The translations under genes and the position numbers were made by a program. 25,077 nt of DNA, taken from a virus. The stretch lies in IMG/VR virus record IMGVR_UViG_3300030101_000652, positions 1 to 25,077 of that record. One strand, written 5' to 3'. Shown piece after piece: positions 12,115-20,676 of the stretch (positions are counted from its first letter, which is position 1; every line of letters begins with the position of its first letter). Under the pieces are notes generated by a model. It saw nothing but the letters and a program-made list of their open reading frames with translations. It was not told the origin of the DNA and did no database searches.

Positions 12115-15100
12115 TTGTTCTCCTTAACGCTCGTATGATTTTACCGCCCTCTTTAAATTTATATCTAACAGAGCTATCTATTATAGTACCGTCTGAAGCA
12201 GGTATAGGCTTAGGTGCTTCTGTTTTTTTCCAATATGTAACACCCTTTGCATAGACCCTATCTCCAATAACTGTCGCAACATCTGCTCCTTTAACAGCTT
12301 GTCCAGTTTTTAAATCTATAAATAAATGTTGTCCTGCTGGATTAATACCTACTTCTGTAACATCTTCATCCATCTCTAATAAAACATTTCTTTTAGATGT
12401 AAAAGAACCATCAACGGACATCGCAGGAAATTTACTTTTTGCTTCAGGAACATCTAATCCTTTTATCTTAGATGCAATACCAGCCCTTCCTTTTTGATTA
12501 ACAGAAAATAAAACATCTGTTAATGTTACATAAGGAGCGTATGACAAAGCCTTACCACTGTAGTTGTCTTTATGAACTGTTTGCAGTTTAGATAACGAAG
12601 GATTAGATACTCCTGTAATTTTAGAATTTAAATTTAAACGCACTCCTGCTTTAGTACCTTCTTCTACTGGGGCAAGAATTAATTTATCAGCTTTTTTATT
12701 ACCAGCAGTAGCTGTAGAAACTAAAGAATCTAATTCTTGAGCTTCTTTAATAGAATAGTTTTTTAGCTTAGAACCATCAGTTAAAGACTCATCAACACCT
12801 ATTTCTAATGGAGAACTAGGAGTAGGAGGAGTAGGTATATCTTCTTCAATTACTTTAGGAGTTTCTCCTTTTCCAATAGATTTAGTAATATCGTCAAATA
12901 TTTCATCCGATTGTTTAATAGCTACATCATCAGCTTCATCAAAGAACTCTCCAGCTTTTCTAGCTACTGTGCGTCCTACTAAACTACCTAATCCAAAACC
13001 TAATCTTCTAAGAGGATCTACTTCTCCTCCACCAACAAACCCTAGTCTCCTAAGAGGATCTTCTTCATCTACGAATGCTGTCCCTGCTTGTTGGTCATAC
13101 GGCATACCTGTCATCTTATCTATGCGTTCATCTGGCTCTTCTGGAGCATTAGGAACATTAGTAATCTCACCACCTTTAGCTCTTTCATCTCTATTTATTA
13201 TAAGAGGCTTACCTAACACTCTTTCTGCTACATTAGCTGCGGAACCAACTATAGGAAGTTTTTCACCAAACTCACGCAATGCTCCCTCTTCATCCCCTGC
13301 TGCTAGCTCCCTAACAACTCTAACGGGCGTTTTAACTCCAAGATCGACTAAAAAACTTAAAGAAGGAGCCACTGCTTCTAATCCACCCTCTTCTCTAATT
13401 ATTGATCTCATAGATCCTATGAACTTGTCTATTGCAAAATTACTATAGTTACCAGATAACGAAAGTGCTTTTCCTAAACCTGCAAGCCAATCATCTTCAA
13501 TAGTAAGTTGCTCTTCTCCCGGCCTAAATTCTGGATTAGCATACTCTTTTAGTGTTTGAACACCAGCGTATATAGGGACGCTAGCGAGAGAAGCTATAGC
13601 TAACTTAGCATCACCATTTTCTACTCTTTTAATTAGTTCGTTTGTCTGAGCAGATTTAGCTTGCGCCCATGAAAGAAACTGTCCAAGGGGTCTGATATAT
13701 GGATTATTTGTTTGGCTGAATAGTAGTCTATTACCTACTGTAGGAACAATAGCGTCTCTGTCTGCTGATTTTCTTCCTGCTCTATCTAATATTCTACCTA
13801 CTTCTTCTGATTCAAATGCATCAGTAATTTTGTTATACTTTCTAATTTCAGCTAAGTCTTCAACATTTAGCCCTAATTGTTCCATTCTTTTTATTTCTCT
13901 TTTAGTCTTAGGTACTCCTTTTCTAGCCATAGAGTAAGCGTTATTGACACCTACATCATATGCAAAGTTTCTAGCTATCTTTGTAATCCTAGGAAGCTGA
14001 ACCAAACTAAAAAATCCACTGTTAGCCATATCTATTAAATCTCTTCTAGAGCTAAAAGGATTCACGTTTCTAGTTATCATTGCACTATATTCTCTTTCCC
14101 AGCTTTGATCATATTTAAAATGAGAAAGCTTAGAAAACTTTTGAGAACCCGGAGCAAATGTTCTTTTTGCTAGAGTTTTAGCAGCCGTGCCAAACCCACT
14201 ATTAATAAATGGTTGCAGAAGATCTCCAAAGTTTGCGATAGTAACAGTTGTTAAATAGCTCATGTTAGCAAGAGAAGTTCCTAGACGAATAAAGTTTGTT
14301 TTACCTCTACTTATATCTCTGCTTCCAAAAGCTCCCCAGTATGCTTCTATAGACTCTACAAGCTGATCTCTATACTTCTGTCCTCGTTCTATAAATTTAG
14401 GATTGTTATCTATTGCTTTTTTAATTTGAGTTAAAGCTTCATTTATAACTTGACCATTAGCACCAAAAACTTCTACGAAGTCAGCAACTTTTATAGATTT
14501 CAACCCATAATTACCTACAGCCTGACCTGCATCTATGTTTATCCAGCCACGTTCAGCCATGTATCTGGTAGCTTCTTTATCAGTTAAAGCTCTTTCATTC
14601 TCAAAAAAATCAGCAGCTCTTCTAAATATTATATCTCCTTTAGTAACACCTTCCGATTCAATAGTTTCAGTAGCTTTACCAAAAGGAGAATTAAATCTAT
14701 ATCCTGTTTTAGACAGACTCTCTAAACCAGTTATTCCTTTAAAAAAAGACATGGGATCAGGAGCCTTGCCTATATTTGCTCTTTGAATTTTAACAGCTTG
14801 AGCTAAATCTTCTAAAAATTTAGATTTATTTTTTTGTATGTAAACTAAATCCCAAAGCTGTGGAAGACCATAATCCTCTATCTCTTCAAACTTTAACCCA
14901 ACTTCTTGCATCCGAACTTTAGTTTGATTCACAAGATCTTCAAGTTCTGGAACAATGCGTCTTACTTCATCTAATTGTTTTTGTTTTAGTTTAGAATATT
15001 TACCAGTAATTCCTCTATAGCCTACTTTCAAAGAATCTAGATCTGTATACCCTCTCATAACTTCACCAGCTACTTTGTTTACTGTTGGATCATTGATAGA

Positions 15101-16516
15101 GTCTCCTAATATTTCTGCATGTCTTCCTAAAAAGTTAGATTGATTTCTAATTGTTCTTGCTTCCACTGAATCTGCTGAAGAGCCAAACTTACTAAATAAC
15201 ATATTGCCTATAAGTTTATTCCATCCTCCCTGTGCCTCTAATCTTGTGCTAGTGGTAGAAGCAGTCCCTACTTTTAATACAGATCTAAGATTACTAAACG
15301 CAGAATCTCTTAATATTAATTTTCCTGTTTTAATATCTAAATCAGTAAGAGTCTTGCTTGTTTCTAGTCTTCTACTTAAAAAGCCTAGTGTTGCTCCTGC
15401 TGCTATTGAGCCAAAAAGAACTGTGTCATCATACTCATCACCAAGAATACCTCCGTATGCAAGACCACCTATACCACCAACAATAGGTCTAGTTATCTCA
15501 TGCAACACAACAGAAAGTATTTTATCTGTTAGCTTACCTTCTGATTTTAATTTTTCTAATACTTTGACTGTTGCTTCTGATTTTTCAGGTATGTATTGCT
15601 CAAGAGATGCTCTAATAGTTTTATTCCTGAGTTCTGTTCTTTTTTTTCTTAGCTGAGTAAGTTGGTTGTCATATGTTTTGTAGGCTTTTGATCCTTCAGG
15701 ATATAACTTTCTATAATGTGAAAGCACATCTATAGTCCTACTTAGTTCATTAGTAACTTCTAGTTCTTTACTTAAATTAGAAATACCATTAGAACTAGAT
15801 ACATCGTCAGTTGAAATAACTCTCTTAGCCGTTTGTTCTAAATCATCTGTTTCTTTAGCTGATAGATTAGGAGTAATGTCTGCTTCAGGAGTTTCAGGTT
15901 TTACTTTATTAATGTCAGTAGCTGCATCAGCTAATTCATCTTGAAAAGCTTTTGGAAATAATTTATAAGTAATACCTGCTATAGAGGCTGGAGCAATCGC
16001 TCCTATCGCCGTAGCTGCTCCTACAGTGCCTAAGCTTGCATCTTCTCCTTTGTAAGCTACCTCTCTAGCTGCAACATCAGCCCCTACAAAAGCTCCTCCA
16101 ACTGCGCCTGACTTAGCCATAGTACCGCCTATAGTGGCTGCTTTACCTAGTTTAGTCCAAGGAATCAACCATGTTATAGGATCTACCAATGCTGTTCCTA
16201 GCCTACCTGAAAGAACTGTACCATCTTCATCCCCTTCTTTTAATCCTCTCATTTCTGGGAACTTATCAAGTATTTCTTCTTGTCTTTCGTTTTCTTGAGT
16301 ACGAAGAGAATCTCCATATGTCATATCATTAAACAGATTATCATACAAAGCTTTTCCATGAGTAAACAAAACAGAGTGTAAGAACTCCTCTTGCTCTGCA
16401 CCATATGCTAACTTTTTACCTGTTTCTATATTTTCTAGGTCTGGAGTATAGCTATCTACTGATCCTCCTATGGAATCTAAATATTCTTGATACTCTTCAT
16501 CACTCATTATGTCCAT
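12107..16516 (-). CDS. Giant virion protein, probable internal/ejection protein, 1469 aa
   Basis: No enzymatic domain is recognised. Residues about 100-190 are Gly/Ala-rich with hydrophobic runs (KAATIGGTMAKSGAVGGAF, GTVGAATAIGAIAPASIAG), and a second such patch lies near 340-380 (ITRPIVGGIGGLAYGG, FGSIAAGATLGFLSRR). The middle is long and helical. A junction near 1130-1175 carries KGGE-type and DPLRRLGF repeats. The last 250 residues form a separate domain including GQHLFIDLKTGQAVKGADVA, DRVYAKGVTYWKK and a KFKEGGK end. Size, layout and location before the lysis genes match the internal core proteins that podoviruses inject ahead of DNA (T7 gp16 is 1318 residues). The lytic transglycosylase domain of gp16 is not seen. 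Role inferred from context. Confidence 0.85.
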   Translation of the reverse strand: MDIMSDEEYQEYLDSIGGSVDSYTPDLENIETGKKLAYGAEQEEFLHSVLFTHGKALYDNLFNDMTYGDSLRTQENERQEEILDKFPEMRGLKEGDEDGTVLSGRLGTALVDPITWLIPWTKLGKAATIGGTMAKSGAVGGAFVGADVAAREVAYKGEDASLGTVGAATAIGAIAPASIAGITYKLFPKAFQDELADAATDINKVKPETPEADITPNLSAKETDDLEQTAKRVISTDDVSSSNGISNLSKELEVTNELSRTIDVLSHYRKLYPEGSKAYKTYDNQLTQLRKKRTELRNKTIRASLEQYIPEKSEATVKVLEKLKSEGKLTDKILSVVLHEITRPIVGGIGGLAYGGILGDEYDDTVLFGSIAAGATLGFLSRRLETSKTLTDLDIKTGKLILRDSAFSNLRSVLKVGTASTTSTRLEAQGGWNKLIGNMLFSKFGSSADSVEARTIRNQSNFLGRHAEILGDSINDPTVNKVAGEVMRGYTDLDSLKVGYRGITGKYSKLKQKQLDEVRRIVPELEDLVNQTKVRMQEVGLKFEEIEDYGLPQLWDLVYIQKNKSKFLEDLAQAVKIQRANIGKAPDPMSFFKGITGLESLSKTGYRFNSPFGKATETIESEGVTKGDIIFRRAADFFENERALTDKEATRYMAERGWINIDAGQAVGNYGLKSIKVADFVEVFGANGQVINEALTQIKKAIDNNPKFIERGQKYRDQLVESIEAYWGAFGSRDISRGKTNFIRLGTSLANMSYLTTVTIANFGDLLQPFINSGFGTAAKTLAKRTFAPGSQKFSKLSHFKYDQSWEREYSAMITRNVNPFSSRRDLIDMANSGFFSLVQLPRITKIARNFAYDVGVNNAYSMARKGVPKTKREIKRMEQLGLNVEDLAEIRKYNKITDAFESEEVGRILDRAGRKSADRDAIVPTVGNRLLFSQTNNPYIRPLGQFLSWAQAKSAQTNELIKRVENGDAKLAIASLASVPIYAGVQTLKEYANPEFRPGEEQLTIEDDWLAGLGKALSLSGNYSNFAIDKFIGSMRSIIREEGGLEAVAPSLSFLVDLGVKTPVRVVRELAAGDEEGALREFGEKLPIVGSAANVAERVLGKPLIINRDERAKGGEITNVPNAPEEPDERIDKMTGMPYDQQAGTAFVDEEDPLRRLGFVGGGEVDPLRRLGFGLGSLVGRTVARKAGEFFDEADDVAIKQSDEIFDDITKSIGKGETPKVIEEDIPTPPTPSSPLEIGVDESLTDGSKLKNYSIKEAQELDSLVSTATAGNKKADKLILAPVEEGTKAGVRLNLNSKITGVSNPSLSKLQTVHKDNYSGKALSYAPYVTLTDVLFSVNQKGRAGIASKIKGLDVPEAKSKFPAMSVDGSFTSKRNVLLEMDEDVTEVGINPAGQHLFIDLKTGQAVKGADVATVIGDRVYAKGVTYWKKTEAPKPIPASDGTIIDSSVRYKFKEGGKIIRALRRTSV
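12999..13061 (-). repeat. Duplicated DPLRRLGF segment inside the giant virion gene
   Basis: Two 21-base copies (12999-13019 and 13041-13061) differ at two positions and encode the same DPLRRLGF peptide, separated by VGGGEV. The repeat sits in the flexible junction between the long helical body and the C-terminal domain of the 1469-residue protein. It is probably a short internal duplication with a structural or cleavage role; no mobile-element features accompany it. Confidence 0.8.
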
Positions 16517-16528
16517 AAACTATACCTA

Positions 16529-18973
16529 TTAAACGCTTAGTCTTTCTTTTAAAATACGTTTAGCAAGCTCTACAGCAGCAGTAAAAGCATCTCGTTGTAG
16601 AGAATTCAAATCAGGATTTCTTTTAAACATGTCTTCTAGTTCAAAGTCTAAATTTTCTTCTATTGATCTGCTGCTACTTAAAAAAGAATTAGACTTTACT
16701 AATCTATTTGCCATTACAGGAACTAAATCTGAAAGTCTTTTTTCTTCTCCAGCTAATGCTGAATCTATTTCATCCATCTCTTCAGGAGAAATAGATGAAT
16801 CAACTACAGGATCAGATGCGGGTCTAGACATCAAAGATTGTGGAAGAAAACCACTACTAACACGAGAAGGTTTATTACGGCCTCTAGAAGAAGCTACAAA
16901 CTTTTGATCAGGACTAGCAGAGCCACTCAATCTATCCATTTGTTTTTCTTTAGCAGTTAACACTGCTTCTTGTTTACCTAATAACAAATCTTCAATAGGA
17001 ACATTTACTTTCTGTGCTGTAAGTCCTTGTCTTCTAAAAGGTAATCTAGGATTAAAAGAAGAAGCCTGTACATTAGCAGGTTTTGGATTATATGGTTCTC
17101 CTGCTTTTAGTGCTTCCCACTCAGGAAAACCGCTATAGTCAAAAGAATCTTGATCATATAAATAATCTTTGTCGTTTTTATCTACAAACTGACGCTCTAA
17201 TTGTAATAACTTATCACGCTGCTCAATTACATTTTTACCTGCTTTATAGCCATTTAAAACTGCTTGCCATGATTTAGTCTCTAGCAACTTAGCATGATTT
17301 TTTTGTTGACTAGGTAAAAAAACAAATGTCTCAGAAACGGTTTTTGGATCTGTTTTTGGAACATTAGAAGTATAACCATCGCTCATTTTTTTATTAATTT
17401 CGCCAACTTCAGGGCCATACTTAAAATATAAAATTGTCCTTCCTTTTTCAAGACCTTCATCCGTTCTCCCTTCTTGCCCTTCTGGTAAAAATTTTGTGTA
17501 TAAATTATTCTCCATTATAAACTGATGAGTTCTAGTTACTTCATTTAAAAATATTGACCTGCCTTCTGCATCAGTCTCAGCTCCTGCTAGTGCTCTTTGA
17601 AATGCACTATACTTTGAAGAATCAGTCAGTTTAGACATGTTGAAAACTTCTGCTTGAGTTCTAACAATAGCAATCTCAAAAGCAGCATCAGAGGCTTCAT
17701 CAAATTCTTTTTCTGCTACATTAAGAGGACTAGCTTGAGCACCTAAACCTGAAGGTAAGCTACCAAAATAAGACTTATCTTCAACTTCTCTTACTCTTTC
17801 TGCAGCAAATCTAGCCCTTTCTTCTTCATAGTCAAAAGTGTCAGTTTTTAAGGATCTAATCTGTTCTTTCTTTTTATATTCCGTAGCATTTAAATCTGCT
17901 GCTACTTTACCTACAGACTCTCTTTGTTGTTCTCTGAGAAGAGAAGAAGGTATCCTTCCTTCTTTTATTAAATCAGCAGGAGTCGCTTGTCTTGCTTTGT
18001 CTACTACTTGTTGCGCCCAAGGCAGAAGAGAATCATACTGGTCTACTGCACGATTAAAATTTTCTAATTCTTCTAATCTAACTTGTCTTCTAAGTAAATC
18101 ATTTCTAGCATTATCAGTTAATCCTTCATAAGAAGGTTTACCATCAACCATAGTCACATTAAATCTTTTATTAAGAAGTTCTTTAGCTGTTCGTATAATT
18201 TCTTGATTCTGTAAACCGTATCCAGTTTTTAAACTAGTAACAAATCTTTCATTTAAATTAACGTCTTCTCCGCTTGCATCTACTCCAGTAAAACCAGCAG
18301 CTAATGATGCTTGTCTAATTCTTCTGTCCCTATACTCATCAAATGATTCTCTTCTAAGTTTTCTCCCTGCCCACCTTACTCCTGCTTGAACAGGATTAGA
18401 AGAAAACGGATTATACTTTTTGTAAGCTCTATCTTGTTGTGCTTTGCTTTTAGCTGATAATATATTTTTTCTTGCAGCTTCTGCTTGTTTTACTTCTATA
18501 TCAGCCAAACCTCCTGTTTTGTATACATCATTTTCTAAATCAGACATATAACCAGACCAAGAAGATTGTTTTTGATAATCCTCTCCAAACATTTCTCTGA
18601 ATCTAGGTGCTGCTTCTAACTTAGCTGCTTCTATTATTCTTTGACCATGAAACATTTTTTCAGTCAATCCTGATTTTTTTAATGTATCTTCATAGGTTTG
18701 AAAGTTTTGCTTTTCTGCTGCTTGTCTTCTTTGTTCAAGTTGAAACTGTCTACCTTTTTCTGTATTAAAAAAGTTAAGTGTTGCCTCTTTGAAAGGTTCT
18801 TGTATAAGACCAGCTACTCCTTTTGTAATACCTGCTGCCACAGGAGCACCTACAAGCTGTAGTAATAACGCTTGCCTTCTATCTTTTTCTCTTTGTCGTT
18901 CTTCTTCTTCTCTCGTCATCTGTAAAGAACGAGCGTATGCGCTACCAAAAGCTTCTCCAAATCCGTTAGCCAT
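16529..18973 (-). CDS. Large helical virion protein, probable internal/ejection protein, 814 aa
   Basis: No family recognised. It begins MANGFGEAFGSAYARSLQM, then a strongly charged helix (TREEEERQREKDRRQ) and a hydrophobic patch (LLLQLVGAPVAAGITKGVAG). Most of the remainder is charged, Gln/Arg/Glu-rich helix without cysteines of note. There is a Ser/Pro-rich region near 680-740 (GRNKPSRVSSGFLPQ) and a final helix ending KRILKERLSV. The start immediately follows the stop of the upstream gene with an AGGAGA site. A pair of very large helical proteins next to each other before lysis genes is typical of podovirus internal core proteins such as T7 gp15/gp16; the assignment is by analogy only. Confidence 0.8.
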   Translation of the reverse strand: MANGFGEAFGSAYARSLQMTREEEERQREKDRRQALLLQLVGAPVAAGITKGVAGLIQEPFKEATLNFFNTEKGRQFQLEQRRQAAEKQNFQTYEDTLKKSGLTEKMFHGQRIIEAAKLEAAPRFREMFGEDYQKQSSWSGYMSDLENDVYKTGGLADIEVKQAEAARKNILSAKSKAQQDRAYKKYNPFSSNPVQAGVRWAGRKLRRESFDEYRDRRIRQASLAAGFTGVDASGEDVNLNERFVTSLKTGYGLQNQEIIRTAKELLNKRFNVTMVDGKPSYEGLTDNARNDLLRRQVRLEELENFNRAVDQYDSLLPWAQQVVDKARQATPADLIKEGRIPSSLLREQQRESVGKVAADLNATEYKKKEQIRSLKTDTFDYEEERARFAAERVREVEDKSYFGSLPSGLGAQASPLNVAEKEFDEASDAAFEIAIVRTQAEVFNMSKLTDSSKYSAFQRALAGAETDAEGRSIFLNEVTRTHQFIMENNLYTKFLPEGQEGRTDEGLEKGRTILYFKYGPEVGEINKKMSDGYTSNVPKTDPKTVSETFVFLPSQQKNHAKLLETKSWQAVLNGYKAGKNVIEQRDKLLQLERQFVDKNDKDYLYDQDSFDYSGFPEWEALKAGEPYNPKPANVQASSFNPRLPFRRQGLTAQKVNVPIEDLLLGKQEAVLTAKEKQMDRLSGSASPDQKFVASSRGRNKPSRVSSGFLPQSLMSRPASDPVVDSSISPEEMDEIDSALAGEEKRLSDLVPVMANRLVKSNSFLSSSRSIEENLDFELEDMFKRNPDLNSLQRDAFTAAVELAKRILKERLSV

Positions 18974-19540
18974 TTATCTTTCTCCTAGTAAAGATGGTTG
19001 AGGTAGTTCTTGAGTTTGTATACGTTGATCTAAATCTTCTGGAAACTCTTCATCTTTTTCTACAGTTCTCATATTTCCTAAAGCAGAATCCAGTACACCC
19101 ATATCCATTTCATCTGTTGTTCTTCTATCTGTAGCATCATCATCATCTATTACAAAATCTATGTCTGCTCTTTCTGCAAGAGCCATGATCATGTATGCTA
19201 AAGGTTCAGCTAACAACAGAACCATGTCTGGGTTTATGATTCCATCTTCAAATGCTTCAACTAGAAAAATCTTTACAATATCCATGATTGGAAATCTTTG
19301 TCCTACTAGTTCCATAAGATTAGGATATACATCTTCATCTACAAACTTAGCAAAAAAGTATTCTAAGGCATCAGTTCTATCTGTGTATGTGGGAGGTTGT
19401 TCCCATGCCCAAGGAGTATCAGGGTCACTAGTTAAAGATTGACCTGCCATTGGACGCTCCATACGAGCAGCCTTCTCCTGTATAAACTGATCCATATCTA
19501 CAGGTTCTTGTTGTTCCATTTCTAATGCAGATTCTGCCAT
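18974..19540 (-). CDS. Acidic virion-associated protein, 188 aa
   Basis: An acidic protein with the N-terminal segment DTPWAWEQPPTYTDRTDAL and a helical core (LMELVGQRFPIMDIVKIFL, GIINPDMVLLLAEPLAY, MIMALAERADIDF). An extremely acidic patch (VIDDDDATDRR) follows, then a polar tail rich in Glu and Gln. I recall similar proteins next to structural genes of marine phages, without function (unverified). The hydrophobic runs read as buried amphipathic helices and not clear membrane spans. Its position between the membrane-active-looking protein and the 814-residue protein suggests a structural or chaperone role. Confidence 0.75.
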   Translation of the reverse strand: MAESALEMEQQEPVDMDQFIQEKAARMERPMAGQSLTSDPDTPWAWEQPPTYTDRTDALEYFFAKFVDEDVYPNLMELVGQRFPIMDIVKIFLVEAFEDGIINPDMVLLLAEPLAYMIMALAERADIDFVIDDDDATDRRTTDEMDMGVLDSALGNMRTVEKDEEFPEDLDQRIQTQELPQPSLLGER

Positions 19541-19549
19541 AATTATTCC

Positions 19550-20665
19550 TTATGCAAATCTCGCCATATATTCATTATAGGCATTAATACCTCCCCATTG
19601 TCCTTGAGGAGATCCATATAGTTCTGATTGCGAAGCAGTGAAGAAATCGTAATCACCTCCAAACATTTGAGAAGTAGCTGGAGCCTGTGACATAAGTGAC
19701 GCATAAGCCATTGAGTAGTCCTGTGACGGCCTTTGTACTGGCCCGGATACTGACCCAAAGGGTGTACCTTGTCTGGGTGCGTCAGGGGCTAACAGTGGGT
19801 TTATGGCGGTCTGCTGTACATAGTTGGAGGCTAAGTTAGAAGGCTTTAAAGATTCGCCTACATTCCTTACAAACTCTCCCGGTTGCTCACGTATGAACTC
19901 TCCTGCTTTACTTAGAAGAGATTGTTTAACTGGCTCAGTCGTTGTTTCTCCTAACAACTCAGCAGCATAGTCCTCTGCACTTACCTCTTTAGGAGGAGAA
20001 TACATAGTATCAGGATTTCCAGTTAAACTAGCATCTCCTTTATATATCTGTTCCATAGTTATCTCAGCAGGTTTAGTTCGTGTAGTTAAGACTCTTCCTT
20101 GTCCTATGTCATAGGTAAACTGACTTATATTATCTACTATACCTTGACCTACTTCTCCTAATACAGAAGTACCTCCTGCTTCAGTTGATTTAAAAAATGC
20201 ATCAGGAGCTTCTGCAAAAAACTCACTAAATTTATTTTGCCCTAACTTATCTAAACCAATTTTGTTTCCTACGAACCTTGTCGTATTATCAATAAAACCA
20301 CTAACTGCATCTGTTACAGTTTTAAATGGGCGCATGATTGGACTAGCTGCAAATTTACTAGCAGCATCTAAAGTCCATCCTACTCCTCTGGCAAGTAGTG
20401 AAGCGTTACTTCCAGCAGCTTGCACAGCAGCAGAGAACCCTTGTGCTGTTCCTAATGATGCCCCTGTGCCTAAACCTGCTATCCCTCCTATGCCTCTTAA
20501 CATAGCACTACCTACAGCAGGTAATATGAAAAACATGGCAATCTGTCCCATGATGCCAATCTTATTCATAAACTTGCCAAACTTTTGAAAACCTTTCTTG
20601 ATGCCTTTACCAATCTTTTTAAAAGCACCTTTAAGTTTTTTACCTAGTTTTTTAAAAAATCCCAC
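19550..20665 (-). CDS. Virion protein with Lys-rich membrane-active-looking N-terminus, 371 aa
   Basis: The protein begins with GTG at 20665 behind AAGGAGA. Residues 4-36 are three 11-residue repeats of Phe, Lys and Gly forming a cationic amphipathic helix. A hydrophobic helix (GQIAMFFILPAVGSAML) and a Gly/Ala-rich stretch (GIGGIAGLGTGASLG) come next. The middle (about 85-200) is mixed, and the last 150 residues are Pro/Gln/Tyr/Ser-rich and probably extended (QQTAINPLLAPDAP, YGSPQGQWGG). The design looks like a virion protein that inserts into membrane, as ejection proteins do, but no homologue is recognised with certainty. An antisense or same-strand alternative frame near its 3' end is a shadow. 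Confidence 0.8.
   Translation of the reverse strand: MGFFKKLGKKLKGAFKKIGKGIKKGFQKFGKFMNKIGIMGQIAMFFILPAVGSAMLRGIGGIAGLGTGASLGTAQGFSAAVQAAGSNASLLARGVGWTLDAASKFAASPIMRPFKTVTDAVSGFIDNTTRFVGNKIGLDKLGQNKFSEFFAEAPDAFFKSTEAGGTSVLGEVGQGIVDNISQFTYDIGQGRVLTTRTKPAEITMEQIYKGDASLTGNPDTMYSPPKEVSAEDYAAELLGETTTEPVKQSLLSKAGEFIREQPGEFVRNVGESLKPSNLASNYVQQTAINPLLAPDAPRQGTPFGSVSGPVQRPSQDYSMAYASLMSQAPATSQMFGGDYDFFTASQSELYGSPQGQWGGINAYNEYMARFA
20558..20656 (-). repeat. Three tandem 11-residue Lys/Phe repeats
   Basis: Residues 4-36 of the 371-residue protein read as FKKLGKKLKGA, FKKIGKGIKKG and FQKFGKFMNKI. Phe is always at position 1, Gly at 5, a large hydrophobic residue at 4 and 8, and Lys on the remaining positions. 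An 11-residue, three-turn helix keeps all hydrophobic positions on one face, the pattern known from membrane-surface helices. Confidence 0.8.
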
Positions 20666-20676
20666 TTACTTCTCCT

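Noticed and set aside
12969-13448. 159-codon + strand open frame inside the giant virion gene (and similar ones at 15204-15656, 20262-20588, 14535-14786)
   Set aside because: They are antisense shadows of a strongly coding - strand gene, with Ser/Pro-rich compositions produced by the opposite strand and no ribosome sites or packing with neighbours.
19543-19758. 71-codon same-strand frame in the end of the 371-residue gene
   Set aside because: It is an alternative frame of a clearly coding gene with no ribosome site.
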